Shown: positions 52,167-62,161, numbered from the stretch's first letter. The stretch is DNA of 64,000 nucleotides from Eukaryota sp. TZLM1-RC (GCA_040285825.1 JAUPSS010000002.1:124001-188000), one strand, 5' to 3'. Notes: generated by a model not told the origin, from the letters alone. Translations and numbers: made by a program.

Positions 52167-52396
52167 AAAGAATAGACCTTATTAACCATGTCAAAAGATA
52201 CCCAACATGTCAAAAACAACGGTTCCAGTAAAACGATCATAAACACCTTCCACCGGAAGATTAGACGTCGATGCAATTGGCCCTCTCAACACTGACAACA
52301 AAGGAAATATAAACTTATTAGCATTTGTAGATTCATTTACAATTTTAGTCCCACTAAAGGAATTGTTTTTGCTTTAGAAACCGCAGTTGTTCTAAT

Positions 52397-52515
52397 TGAG
52401 TTCTAACTGGAGTAAGCACACTTGTGATCGCACAAGAAAATGGTGGTGATAGACCAGTTTATCTGCAGAGATCCAATGTTGATGGAATTTACAAAAAGAG
52501 GGTATTGAGTGGAGG
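52397..52515 (+). pseudogene. Fanzor C-terminal fragment, copy 3
   Basis: Plus strand reads AQENGGDRPVYLQRSNVDGIYKKRVLSG around 52430-52510, matching HVNGEDRPVYLQRVKVDEGSKKK at the end of copy 2. DNA identity is only about three quarters over this stretch. The rest of the gene is missing upstream, cut by the Ty3 fragment. Confidence 0.65.
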
Positions 52516-52604
52516 TTGGTTATAAAATTGTGCTAATGAACATGTTGTGCTGAATTGATTGTGTAATTTTGAATTGGAAAATAATTGCAAATCTTATTAC
52601 AAAA

Positions 52605-52666
52605 TCCCTCTACATCGGTGTAAAAGGACACTTATCTCATTGTTGTAGACAATATCTGTAAGAATG
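52605..52666 (+). promoter_or_regulatory. 62-bp conserved block ending at a start codon (copy B)
   Basis: Ungapped match to 47563-47624 with 5 differences; it ends at the ATG of the WW gene. It contains GTGTAAAAGGACACTTAT and TAGACAATATCTGTAAGA. About 90 bp of unrelated sequence separates it from Fanzor fragment 3. Confidence 0.6.
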
Positions 52667-55048
52667 ACCAACTATCTTGTATGGAAGGAGGCCTTCAATG
52701 ATCAAGGCAAGGCATACTATTATAACACATCGACTCGTGAATCCCAATGGGATGTTCCTTGTGAATGGAAAGAAGTCTATGACGATGACGGTAAACCTTT
52801 CTACTATAACAGTACAACTATGGAATCTTCCTGGAAAATGCCGCGTGAGTTCATTCAATCTACTGAGACCTCATCTAAATCTTCTCGTACTACATCTAGC
52901 ACATCAAAACCAAAAAAGAAAAAGAAGAAGTCCAAAAAGGAGAGGCCCCCTGTCTCGGATGACGAAGATGGTGCTCACCCCTCTCGAGATTCAGCTACTG
53001 ATAAGATATTCGCTGAGAAGTCGTCTCCCCACCATGAAGACCTTTTATCTCGTCGTTCTTCCACCACCAACCTATCTGATGTCTCCTTCTCTCAATCTTC
53101 TTATACCCAAGGGCCTCGTCAAGTATTGCCTCACCCTGGATCCGGTTACCGTGTTCCCGGCGAGTCCCATCACAATCCTTCCTTTTCCCAGTTCCCCAAT
53201 CAAATGCCCAATCCAATGCCCAATCAAATGCCCAATCCAATGCCAAATCATCCCATGCATGGTCACGTGCCCAGTCACCTTCCTGACCCTTACTCTACAT
53301 TCTACCCTCCCGGCCACCCTGGATTTCCCCACCACCCTGCAATCCTTCACCATCACCCTTCTCAGGTACCGGCTAAACCCCAGTCCCAAACCCAACTTGA
53401 TCTAGGTTCAATTGAAAATGGGATCAATTGTGTCCGTAATGAAGTGAAGGAAGTAACAGAAGTCTGTAAACTTCTTCGTCCAATCTTGACCAACGTTGAC
53501 CCTGCTGATGAGTCGAGTTCACCCCTTGTTCTAGCCCAGAAACTCCAAAAATGGGGCACAGAGGTTGAGAAAATGAAATCTGATGTGAAGGAAAAGAAAG
53601 CCGATAATGCTTTCCTTCGAGAGCGATTGGAGGCTTCTGAAACCAAATGTTCAGAACTGCATCAAGCCAAGGATGAATTACATAGAGAGCTTTTGTTAAC
53701 ACAAGAAGAAGGGAAACGTTCTTTGATTTTAAGCGAAGAGAATTTCAAAAAAGTATCCAAAGAACTTGAAATATTTAAGGAATCTTTCACCCAAAGTAGG
53801 GATAATCTCTCCGCACTTCGGAAGTTACTGGATGAGACAGAAGAGAGGAAGCGTGACCTTGAAACAAAGGTTGATTCTTATGAAAGAAAAATTGGTTCAA
53901 TTGAAAGGGAATATCAAGACAAAATTGAAGAATTGACCAATCAACTTTCAACAGCTAGGGATCATTCTGAGTATTATGAGGGCAAATGCCAGTCATTCGA
54001 AAAGAAATTGAATAAGCTGAAGAAAGAGTCTCAGGAATATATTGCTCATCTCCAGGCCCAGCTTTCAGCCAATGAATCCACAGGATCTTCTGCTCTAGCA
54101 AAAGCAGCTGAAACCATCAAAACCTTGAGAGAAGAAAAAGAGGTGTTGATTGAGGATGTCACCACCGTATTTAAGAGGGTTTTGCAAAAATCTGTTGATA
54201 AGATGGTCTCTACTTTCAAGAAACATGCCAGGGGAAATTCTTTGGTTTTAGATGATGTGATTCAAATTACTTCGAACATTATCAGATCTACTGCATCCAG
54301 TGGTGTGGACAAACTATCTTCTCTTGGTGATGGTGAGGAAATTGAAAGTTCCAGCGAATCAAGTGAGTCTGAGGAAGAGGAAGCCTCTCCAGTGGAAGAT
54401 ACACTTTCCGGTAACGAAGAAGGGGGGCAAGATGAAGATTCTATTGGTGAAACAGTTTATGTTACCGAACCACAACCCTCTTACTTGGAGGAAAATATTC
54501 AAGAACGAGAAGAAAATGCTGGTGAAACTCTTGAAGAAGCTGCTGAGGAGAATGTTGAAGTATATTCTGATGTTGAACATCATTGTGGAGAACCCAATTA
54601 TTCTCAAAGCACTGTTGGTGATTCTGAACCTGATTATAATATTGTTGAAATTCCCGAACCAGAAGAACCCAATTTCGAACAACAAGAAGTTGAAGAAGTT
54701 TCTTCGCCAACTAATCCAATTGGACCTCCTCTTGATCCAAATGATGACTATGTTGTTCCCTTTGCTGGTTTCCCTACTAATGTTGAGCCTCATTATGCAG
54801 AAGTTCCTGAACACCAATCCAGTGACGATTCATTCAGTGAAACAGAATCTGAAGAAGAGGAAATTCCTCAACCACCTGAGCCTTTAGTTGAACAAAATCA
54901 AGTTGAAGACGAAGCTCCTGTTGTTCGTCCTCCTGAAGAGGAATCTGAAGAGGAAGATTACGAACCAGAGGTCAATGAAGAAGAACAAAAGGAAGCTCTC
55001 AGAGCAGCTTTGTTCGAAGGTGATAGCGAGGAGGACTTTGATTTCTAG
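52664..55048 (+). CDS. Double-WW coiled-coil protein with acidic tail
   Basis: 794 residues. WW1 spans 7-32 (W7, YYYN 18-21, W29, P32) and WW2 35-60 (W35, FYYN 46-49, W57, P60), almost without linker, as in PRPF40/FNBP-type proteins that bind Pro-rich ligands in splicing. A Lys-rich stretch (KPKKKKKKSKK) near residue 85 may be an NLS. A Pro/Met/Asn/His-rich linker holds a tandem repeat. A long coiled coil covers about 255-490. The last 250 residues are very acidic (EESESEEEE-type), ending GDSEEDFDF. No FF domains follow, so it is not a PRPF40 orthologue. A role in splicing or transcription is inference. It is convergent with the NEK gene, 87 bp apart. Confidence 0.8.
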   Translation: MTNYLVWKEAFNDQGKAYYYNTSTRESQWDVPCEWKEVYDDDGKPFYYNSTTMESSWKMPREFIQSTETSSKSSRTTSSTSKPKKKKKKSKKERPPVSDDEDGAHPSRDSATDKIFAEKSSPHHEDLLSRRSSTTNLSDVSFSQSSYTQGPRQVLPHPGSGYRVPGESHHNPSFSQFPNQMPNPMPNQMPNPMPNHPMHGHVPSHLPDPYSTFYPPGHPGFPHHPAILHHHPSQVPAKPQSQTQLDLGSIENGINCVRNEVKEVTEVCKLLRPILTNVDPADESSSPLVLAQKLQKWGTEVEKMKSDVKEKKADNAFLRERLEASETKCSELHQAKDELHRELLLTQEEGKRSLILSEENFKKVSKELEIFKESFTQSRDNLSALRKLLDETEERKRDLETKVDSYERKIGSIEREYQDKIEELTNQLSTARDHSEYYEGKCQSFEKKLNKLKKESQEYIAHLQAQLSANESTGSSALAKAAETIKTLREEKEVLIEDVTTVFKRVLQKSVDKMVSTFKKHARGNSLVLDDVIQITSNIIRSTASSGVDKLSSLGDGEEIESSSESSESEEEEASPVEDTLSGNEEGGQDEDSIGETVYVTEPQPSYLEENIQEREENAGETLEEAAEENVEVYSDVEHHCGEPNYSQSTVGDSEPDYNIVEIPEPEEPNFEQQEVEEVSSPTNPIGPPLDPNDDYVVPFAGFPTNVEPHYAEVPEHQSSDDSFSETESEEEEIPQPPEPLVEQNQVEDEAPVVRPPEEESEEEDYEPEVNEEEQKEALRAALFEGDSEEDFDF
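53201..53252 (+). repeat. Short tandem repeat in the WW gene
   Basis: A 24-bp unit built from CAATCAAATGCC and CAATCCAATGCC is repeated about twice, encoding alternating NQMP and NPMP. It lies in a disordered linker and is likely to vary in copy number. Confidence 0.7.
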
Positions 55049-55135
55049 TTTAACGTGACTTATTTTTTATTTTATTTATTTTGTAAAGATGTAGTAATTA
55101 TTGATCTTTGGTTTTTATTTAACATTTACATTTGA

Positions 55136-57085
55136 CTAATCGGAAGCATAAAGACAATCTTCAAGAGCAACAACTTCAACAAGTAACCTTGCCTCAAGAC
55201 GTCTCTCGTACCCTACTTCCTCAACAATTAGTTTTTCAGCATCGCAATATCTATTATCAACGTCAGAATCATCAACTAAATTTCTTGCTGATAAATACAA
55301 TCGATCAAATTCTGCTGAACCAAGTTCCTTTTCAGCACGTTGCCTGAGTCCCGATAGCTTAACAAGTAAACCATTTTGGGCTTCGTGTACTTGGAATGAA
55401 TCCTGTGCATTGGTATCAACAATATCATCATCTTCATCTTCAGTAACTTGATCATTATCCACAGGATTGAGGGCATCCTTCAGTAGTGACATTCTCACAT
55501 CATCAGCAATGGAATCATCTTCACTAAAGTCACTAAAGACGACATCTTGAAGGGAATTAATCACAGAAATAGACTGTCTAAGTAGGTCATTAGCATGTTC
55601 CTCTACTTCTGAAACCACTGACCCATCTTCATCGGACTTGGAATCTTCGTATTGCAGATGTTCTAACCTTTTGATTTCTTCAAGCTCACGTTCTCTGTTT
55701 CTCCTTCGTTTCTCCTCTTCTTTTGCACGTTCTTCATTGCGAATACGTTCTAGATCTTCTATTGAAGGCTTTCGTGCAATAGATGTACCCGCTCCTCTCT
55801 TCTCTTCATACGGACTTTCCATTCCCATTGCCCAACGATTTCTATTCTGATCTCTTTGCTGTTGCCTGGCTTCCCAAGCCTCATGCATTTCTCTAAGCTT
55901 CTTGTTAAGATCCTCATGTTTTGACCTATTATCCTGAACAATACTCTCCAAATCACCCTCTTCTTTCTCCTTCCTTCTGTCCGGTCTTGGATTTGCTCCA
56001 ACGGGCACCTTGACCTGTCTCATCATCCCTGGCATGGCTCCTGCTGCCCACATAATCTTGTATCTACCATCACCTTTCTTCTCTCCCCCACGATGTCTAC
56101 TTCTTCTTTCATTTACCTGATTTAGGACCTTTTCTGCATCACTCTTATGTCTCCTTGCCTCCTCCAACAGTCTGTCCCTCTTTGTTTTCTCAGTTTTGGG
56201 AGTTGCAGGGGTTCCCACAATACCTAGTTGTTTTTGGTTACTTAAAACTTGGTCAGAACTAGTAGCTAATTGATGCTCAATTCTATTTTTAATAAATGAA
56301 TATTTCAATATCTGTTTAATAGCTGGTCGTTGCTTGGGGTCCTTACACAGCATTTGTTTGATTAAATTTGATAGATCTGAGGAATACTGAAGTGGTATCG
56401 GAGGGTACCTTCCTCTAATGATTTTAAATACCAAGCCATTCATATTTGATGCATCAAAGGCATGTTTCAGAGTAGTCATTTCGTAAAGGACGCAACCCAA
56501 AGACCAAACATCAGACTTTGAATTATAAGGTCTATTATCAAGAATTTCGGGAGACATGTACATTGGAGAACCGACGATACTCTTTGCAACGTCCATCGTT
56601 GCTCCCAGCTGTTTGGCAATCCCAAAGTCCCCGAGCCTAACTGCATTGTTGGCAGTTAAAAATACATTTTGGGTCTTTATATCACGATGTAAGACATGAC
56701 GAGAATGGCAGTGCTGAAGGGCAAGACAAAGCTGGATAAACCAATCTAGAATTTGATCCTCAGCTAAGTGTTTGCCCTTTCTTGCTTTCAGAAACTTATA
56801 AAGATCACCCTTTTGACAATAAGCCATGACAATGCAGAGAGAGTTGGTTTCTTCATGAACAAAAGAGTCAATGAAGCGAACAATGTAAGGATGTTCTAGA
56901 GCACGAAGGAGATTTGCTTCTTTAAGTGTTGCCTCCTTTTCCTTGTCAGAAGGGGCATTGTTGAGCTTTATTTGTTTGAGGATGTAATGTTGATCAGTCT
57001 GAATGTGTTTCACTAGAAGGCATGTACCAAAGCTACCCTTACCTATAGTTTTGACAGTGATGTATGGTCCAATGATGTTGTTCAT
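55136..57085 (-). CDS. NIMA-related (NEK) protein kinase
   Basis: 649 residues. The kinase domain covers 8-265: Gly loop GKGSFG (15-20), Lys37, Glu56, HRDIKTQN (133-140) with catalytic Asp135, DFG (153-155), SPMYMSPEIL, and DVWSLGCVLYEM. The NEK hallmarks (HRDIKTQNVFL, GSPMYMSPE, LKHAFDA) place it with the NEK1/3/4/5 group. Coiled-coil, charged segments follow (about 295-330 and 370-470), then an acidic tail. NEKs of this type act at centrosomes, basal bodies and cilia, which would suit a ciliated or formerly ciliated cell; this is inference. The start codon is only 29 bp from that of CSL4 on the other strand. Confidence 0.93.
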   Translation of the reverse strand: MNNIIGPYITVKTIGKGSFGTCLLVKHIQTDQHYILKQIKLNNAPSDKEKEATLKEANLLRALEHPYIVRFIDSFVHEETNSLCIVMAYCQKGDLYKFLKARKGKHLAEDQILDWFIQLCLALQHCHSRHVLHRDIKTQNVFLTANNAVRLGDFGIAKQLGATMDVAKSIVGSPMYMSPEILDNRPYNSKSDVWSLGCVLYEMTTLKHAFDASNMNGLVFKIIRGRYPPIPLQYSSDLSNLIKQMLCKDPKQRPAIKQILKYSFIKNRIEHQLATSSDQVLSNQKQLGIVGTPATPKTEKTKRDRLLEEARRHKSDAEKVLNQVNERRSRHRGGEKKGDGRYKIMWAAGAMPGMMRQVKVPVGANPRPDRRKEKEEGDLESIVQDNRSKHEDLNKKLREMHEAWEARQQQRDQNRNRWAMGMESPYEEKRGAGTSIARKPSIEDLERIRNEERAKEEEKRRRNRERELEEIKRLEHLQYEDSKSDEDGSVVSEVEEHANDLLRQSISVINSLQDVVFSDFSEDDSIADDVRMSLLKDALNPVDNDQVTEDEDDDIVDTNAQDSFQVHEAQNGLLVKLSGLRQRAEKELGSAEFDRLYLSARNLVDDSDVDNRYCDAEKLIVEEVGYERRLEARLLVEVVALEDCLYASD

Positions 57086-57114
57086 TGCCGAAAGAATTTT
57101 CCAATTTTACCCAA
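57086..57114. promoter_or_regulatory. 29-bp bidirectional spacer between NEK and CSL4
   Basis: These 29 bases separate two divergent start codons. Promoters must overlap the neighbour's coding sequence, unless one start is misplaced. No TATA-like or TATAGACAT motif is present in the spacer. Confidence 0.6.
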
Positions 57115-57501
57115 ATGCTTCCACAAGAAAACTCAATAGTGTTTGCACAAGTTGTACGTGTTTCAAGACGTGCTGCTCGTTTAGTTATTCTTGGTTCGGA
57201 AGTTGGTTCCTTTCCAGACCGTTTTCCTGCTATACTGCGACAAACAGATGTTCGATCTTTCAACCCTGATGCTGTGGATATGTATGCCTCCTTTAAACCA
57301 CAAGACATTGTCAGAGCACGAGTAATTTCTTTAGGAGACATGTCAAACTTTTATCTATCCACAGCTAGTGATGATCTTGGCGTTTGTTTTGCATTCTCCA
57401 AGGACGGACATGTCCTTGTCCCAGTCAATTGGGAGGAGATGCAGTGTAGTGGTACTAAAAAGATTGAATTGAGAAAGGTTGCCAAGCCTGTTCTAGAATA
57501 G
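57115..57501 (+). CDS. CSL4: Exosome cap subunit Csl4 (EXOSC1), short form
   Basis: 128 residues from the first ATG (57115). It matches the S1 domain and C-terminus of Csl4: AQVVRVSRRAARLVIL, RQTDVRSF, SFKPQDIVRARVISLGD, STASDDLGVCFAFSKDGHVLVPVNWEEMQCSGTKKIELRKVAKP. Csl4 caps the nuclear and cytoplasmic RNA exosome and helps thread RNA into it. Human Csl4 has 195 residues; the N-terminal domain of about 65 is absent here, and the space upstream is taken by the NEK gene on the other strand. Either this lineage has a truncated Csl4 or the N-terminus lies in an unseen exon. It ends 151 bp from the convergent Arf-GEF. Confidence 0.85.
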   Translation: MLPQENSIVFAQVVRVSRRAARLVILGSEVGSFPDRFPAILRQTDVRSFNPDAVDMYASFKPQDIVRARVISLGDMSNFYLSTASDDLGVCFAFSKDGHVLVPVNWEEMQCSGTKKIELRKVAKPVLE

Positions 57502-57652
57502 GTTTGGTTGCTCATTGTTGGGTGTAGTTGTGGTTTATTCAATTATTTTTTGCTTTGTTCTACTGCTTATATGAGTTGTAACAATTCTATATTTTAAAAA
57601 AGAAACAAATTACAGGGCACTGATTTTAATAAATAAACAAGAATTTCAAGAA

Positions 57653-60600
57653 CTAAGTTTCTTTTTTACAAACCTCGACTGTCAAAAATTTTGGAACGAC
57701 CTGTGAAAAAAAATCCACCAATGGTAATCGTATTTTCCTCGACTGCTTGCCATTGATTAGCTGACACATAAATGAATAAATTTCAGGGAAAATCTCCCTC
57801 AATATAACATCGTTTTGATTATTAATGCTGGTTATAAATTCTCCTTGAACAGGAACCATTGTTTCTGCATCAACAATAATCTGCTTGTGAAACTCTTCCA
57901 AAACCAAAGGATCTGTGATTGAATCTAAATCAAAGTCCAAATTTTTTCGTAACAACACTGTTTCTACTACTGTAATCAAATCGCTTTTGGTGAAGATCTT
58001 ATCAGCGAAATCAAAAGATAGCAACTGAATCATTAAGCTGAAAAGAAGCTTATTACACATTAACTCCTGCTTTAAAAGTGAAGGAAAACCTGCAGATCCC
58101 TTAAAGGGAGCGGTGGTGCTTAAAGAATGTCTTCTAGAAACATTATGGTTGAAGGTAAAAGCAAACGCCTTGGATTTCTGAACAGAATTGAAAATCAATG
58201 TTAAAGAATCTAGTTTTGATTGATAAAGTTGGCTGGTATTACTGAAAAACAACACCAACTCCAACAGGTAAACATGCAAAATCGACATTTCTCTACATCG
58301 TTCAATGACTGGTAGAGACCAAAAAGTCTTGGAATCTGAAGGTACTTCTCTTTCCACAAGTGTTGCCGGTAAAGTTCCACCAAGAAAAGTAGAAATAATG
58401 GTCAGAACAACATCCCAGTCATCAGAGTCAAACTCCTCAAACAAAGAAATCATCACGGACTTAAAATGGTTAAAAGCAATCTTAGCCACGGTCAGAGTGC
58501 CATCAAGCAGGGGGCTCCTGAAAACTGCAAGTAAAGTTGAGAAGCAAGGTTTAAAATGATCAAAATTTGAGACGACACTGGAATGTAATTGGCTCAAAAG
58601 AACCTCAATGTCGCCCATAATCAAGTCAGCAAGATCAGAATTATCACGTGATAGCTCAGAATGAAGCGCAGTAAGTGAAGCCACCAACATTATAAAAGGG
58701 CTTTTGAGAATTGCTTCCCTGGATGAAACGTTTAAAACTGCAATCCGGTCAAAAATAATCTCTTTTAATCCAGTCAGTAGGATTCTTCTTGACTCTGACG
58801 ACAACGACACATTTGATAGTGGCCCACAAAGGCAATCACCAATCAAACTCCACAAGACTGTTCGCTCAGAAATGTGGTCTTCTTGTTGATCTGGAAGTGA
58901 TCCCGAGCCCAAATATTCAGCTAGTGTTGACAAGAGATTGACAGTCTTTGCCACGTCATCACTAACAGCATTGTGAGCTAAAATCAGACTACCTAGAACA
59001 GAAACTAGATCAGAAAAGGCACTCAATGCGTATCGTGCAACGTGATGACAAGTGATAAACGAAGTGATCTGATCAATAACCAACTGAACAATCAACTTTG
59101 TACCCCTCTTGGCACCAATAGAAAAGCATTTTAACAAAGGTCTCCAACCAGATTTTAGAATAGAGGATCGTTTGTTGGCAATTTCACCAAGAACTGAAAG
59201 TGTAACTTCAGCGATTGACTCATCAGCTGTATGAATGATGAGCTCAAAAGGCTTTAAAAAATCTTTTTGAAATTTAAAATGACAAGATTCTTCTCTTTCA
59301 AGGAATTTCAGTGATAGTTGACGTAAAGAGTTGATACCTAAAAGAGCTGGATTTTGACCTGATGACGTGTTATTTTGACCGGTTGATGTAACCTTAAGCA
59401 GAAACTGTGACAATATTTTCCATAGATGAGCAAACACATGGCGCACTCTTTCAGTATTACAGTATGTGACTTCAACAATCTTTTGAAGTGAAAAAAACCT
59501 AGCGGCCACAACTTCAAAAGGTTCAACATCACTAGTGAAATCAAAAACAGACTTGCACTTGCTCAACTCTTCCAAACTCGTCCTAACCAAAACTGCTAAA
59601 GTTCCTTTAAGTTCAAGTTCGGCCACCACGCAAAGAGACTCGACATAACAAACCAAAACTCGGTCGTCAAGTGACTCCGATAATGAATAGCAATTATCAA
59701 CATCCAAAGCTGAGAATCGTTGTTTAAGCAACTTAGAGTTGGCGTAATCGTTGCTCACCATCTTGACCGATCGTTGGTCAGCTCTTTTAGGTGGTGTGGG
59801 CATTGTGGAGGAGAGATTGATGAGGCGATGAACTTCCGAGATTGTTGCTAATAACAAGATCCATTCAAAAGTCAAGAAGTTTCCACAGAGCTTAAGAGAC
59901 TTGAATATGATTTCAAGAGAAGCCAAACCTCGAACAGTCAATTGATTTCTAGCAATCAAATTTGATTGGTTCAAAAGAAACAGTAGAATATTTGAAATGA
60001 TAGATCCATTTGATTGGGTTGTGACCAAACTGATAAAGAGGGTAATGGATTCAATGACGGTAACGAAAAACTTATTACCAGTAGTTACATTTAAAAAGGA
60101 AACTTTTAAAGAATTCCAGAAAGAATCTATACAGACGTTCAATACTGAACCAAACATTTCGCCAAGACTAGGCAAGACCAATTCAGAATTTTGACCAGAT
60201 GACGTCACCAAAGAGTGACTTTCCATGACTGTGTGATGTCGTTCAATCTCATTTTCTGCAATATCCTTGTAAACTTGCTGAAGAAACTCATCAGAAACAA
60301 CAGTATCTTCAGGAGCAACTCCTCTAAAATTAGTAACAAATCCTTCAATGGACATTTTGTGTTCGACTTTGGGGTTATAGAGATCTGTATTAAGCATTAG
60401 GGTAGCAAAAGCAAGGGCATAGATTGAATCTGGGTCAAAGGAAGAATCAGATTGACTTGAAGCAAATGATTGGGCAAAGGCTTCTACAATTCTATCAATC
60501 TGCTGTGCTTCTTTTGGTAATTCAAAGCAAACCAACCAACTCCTCATAGCAGAAACAAATGAAAGTTCGCTAAAGTTTAACAATTTGAAGTAATAGGCAA

Positions 60601-62161
60601 CCACTGATCTGGATAACTCAGACCCCCCACCAAGAAATTCCCCAACTTTGTGGCGATCTAGTTGGGGAGTTGACATTATCCAATGAGCAAAATGACGATG
60701 TAAAAGGTCAGAATTTAAATGGTCTTCTGTATTCTGATCTTCTGATTTGGGTATTAAAAGATTTTCCTTGACCAAATATTCAAATGCTTGTTTGGGTTTT
60801 TCGTTAAAAAGTGCAATAGCTTTTTCGACACAAGTCTTGTACTCTTTTTGAGCTTCAAAATACTTACTAGAATCATTTTCTTGACATTCATTGACTTCTT
60901 CATTATTTCTGACCCCCCACGTGATATTTTGATCCTTATCATACCATCTTTTCAAACTAGTAATCAAGTTGCAAACCACCCCTGAAGCTTCCGAAGCTAA
61001 ATAAACACAGTCAGAAGCAACAACATCAGCAAGGGTCTGGGTCAGAACCTCCCAAATATTGGTGCAAGACAAATCACAATCAAAATTGATGTAGCACAGA
61101 GGAGGAAATGCTGGATGACTGGAAAGAGGGAGAAGAACTAAAGCGATCAAATTAGTTTTAATGTCGTTTGAAACCTTTTTTGAATTCAAAAGAGGAATTA
61201 AACAAGTGGTGAATAACCCGCTACATTGGTTCCTACAACGAGGGAGAAACAGTTCAAAATAAAGGTTCAAAACTTTAAAGAAATTGTAAGATATTGAGCT
61301 ATCTGAATGAATCAAACAAGAATCTTCATAAACACAGTTCAAAAACACCGAATAGAGACCGTTCCTCAAGACTTCTTCAAACTGAGTACTCGACAGAACG
61401 GAGCTGAAATGAGTGTCAAGGATGTTAATGATGAATTCCAAAACCAAAACTAATAAACGATGATCTGCAACCGTCAAGGATTCATTATCTTTTCTTTTAG
61501 AAGCTCTGTTAAGCATGTCTAAGAACTTTGAGAAAATAATGACGTGATCAGGGTCAGACTGCCGGTTACTTTCATCAGATGACGCGATTGATTGGGGTGA
61601 ATCAGAGTTAAAAGAATGAGAAAACACCAACCCAACTATCTGAATCAAAGCTCCTCTTGCTGTATTGGACGAGGTCTTGTCAATAGAACTGGCAAATATA
61701 CCCAATAGAGTCCATATTGCCTGCACAAGCACCTGGCCTTTGAGGGAATGGGAACTGCAGAGGGTAAGTAAAGCCTTAATCACTTGGAGAATGACGGCAG
61801 GATCTTGAGAGTGTTGGCACTTGCAAATGGTAGAGACAACAACCTCGAGAAGGGTTGTTCCTTCTTCATTGACGACTGTCGTACCAGTGAGGTGGCCATA
61901 AGCAATCATTTTTTGGATGCAGTCAAGAGCGGTTTTCTGGGATGTTGCATTATCAGATTCACATGCAAGACGAAGTGGGGTAAAGTATTTATCGCTGGAA
62001 TAAGCGAGGAATGTGCTTGTACCATACGCATTAAAATCTGAAGACAGGGTGCCTTCTGAGGAAGAAATTTCTTCAAGAACCACTTGACATGAGTGCTTAA
62101 GTTCGGAGTTGCGACTGGTTTTGATGAGTTTTTCTAGTGTGAGGTGCAGGAAAGTTTGCAT
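57653..62161 (-). CDS. BIG/Sec7-type Arf guanine nucleotide exchange factor
   Basis: 1502 residues. The DCB region is near residues 55-110 (DKYFTPLRLACESDNATSQKTALDCIQKMIAYGHLTG). The HUS box is around 360-390 (CYINFDCDLSCTNIWEVLTQTL). The Sec7 domain is about 430-640, with the catalytic Glu in FELPKEAQQIDRIVEAFAQSF (about residue 550) and MLNTDLYNPKV. HDS repeats fill the rest. This order is that of BIG1/BIG2 and yeast Sec7, which load Arf1 with GTP at the trans-Golgi network; GBF1-type proteins lack this DCB signature. It is a little shorter than the 1750-2000 usual. Single exon. Confidence 0.92.
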   Translation of the reverse strand: MQTFLHLTLEKLIKTSRNSELKHSCQVVLEEISSSEGTLSSDFNAYGTSTFLAYSSDKYFTPLRLACESDNATSQKTALDCIQKMIAYGHLTGTTVVNEEGTTLLEVVVSTICKCQHSQDPAVILQVIKALLTLCSSHSLKGQVLVQAIWTLLGIFASSIDKTSSNTARGALIQIVGLVFSHSFNSDSPQSIASSDESNRQSDPDHVIIFSKFLDMLNRASKRKDNESLTVADHRLLVLVLEFIINILDTHFSSVLSSTQFEEVLRNGLYSVFLNCVYEDSCLIHSDSSISYNFFKVLNLYFELFLPRCRNQCSGLFTTCLIPLLNSKKVSNDIKTNLIALVLLPLSSHPAFPPLCYINFDCDLSCTNIWEVLTQTLADVVASDCVYLASEASGVVCNLITSLKRWYDKDQNITWGVRNNEEVNECQENDSSKYFEAQKEYKTCVEKAIALFNEKPKQAFEYLVKENLLIPKSEDQNTEDHLNSDLLHRHFAHWIMSTPQLDRHKVGEFLGGGSELSRSVVAYYFKLLNFSELSFVSAMRSWLVCFELPKEAQQIDRIVEAFAQSFASSQSDSSFDPDSIYALAFATLMLNTDLYNPKVEHKMSIEGFVTNFRGVAPEDTVVSDEFLQQVYKDIAENEIERHHTVMESHSLVTSSGQNSELVLPSLGEMFGSVLNVCIDSFWNSLKVSFLNVTTGNKFFVTVIESITLFISLVTTQSNGSIISNILLFLLNQSNLIARNQLTVRGLASLEIIFKSLKLCGNFLTFEWILLLATISEVHRLINLSSTMPTPPKRADQRSVKMVSNDYANSKLLKQRFSALDVDNCYSLSESLDDRVLVCYVESLCVVAELELKGTLAVLVRTSLEELSKCKSVFDFTSDVEPFEVVAARFFSLQKIVEVTYCNTERVRHVFAHLWKILSQFLLKVTSTGQNNTSSGQNPALLGINSLRQLSLKFLEREESCHFKFQKDFLKPFELIIHTADESIAEVTLSVLGEIANKRSSILKSGWRPLLKCFSIGAKRGTKLIVQLVIDQITSFITCHHVARYALSAFSDLVSVLGSLILAHNAVSDDVAKTVNLLSTLAEYLGSGSLPDQQEDHISERTVLWSLIGDCLCGPLSNVSLSSESRRILLTGLKEIIFDRIAVLNVSSREAILKSPFIMLVASLTALHSELSRDNSDLADLIMGDIEVLLSQLHSSVVSNFDHFKPCFSTLLAVFRSPLLDGTLTVAKIAFNHFKSVMISLFEEFDSDDWDVVLTIISTFLGGTLPATLVEREVPSDSKTFWSLPVIERCREMSILHVYLLELVLFFSNTSQLYQSKLDSLTLIFNSVQKSKAFAFTFNHNVSRRHSLSTTAPFKGSAGFPSLLKQELMCNKLLFSLMIQLLSFDFADKIFTKSDLITVVETVLLRKNLDFDLDSITDPLVLEEFHKQIIVDAETMVPVQGEFITSINNQNDVILREIFPEIYSFMCQLINGKQSRKIRLPLVDFFSQVVPKFLTVEVCKKET

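Larger units (their letters stand above)
50110..52396 (+). mobile_element. Ty3 element fragment with two nested insertions
   Basis: The fragment begins inside RT (50150-50850), continues through RNase H (50917-51216 and 51311-51480) and the start of the integrase zinc finger (to 51747), and resumes at 52181 with the finger and the first part of the core, ending near 52396. The gap holds a solo LTR (51752-51887) and a truncated non-LTR element (51912-52166), each with target duplications. It is the only copy in the window that keeps the RT palm. Confidence 0.85.

Noticed and set aside
52677-53702. Long overlapping frames on both strands inside the WW gene
   Set aside because: They are by-products of the repetitive, biased composition of the real frame, with no domain of their own.
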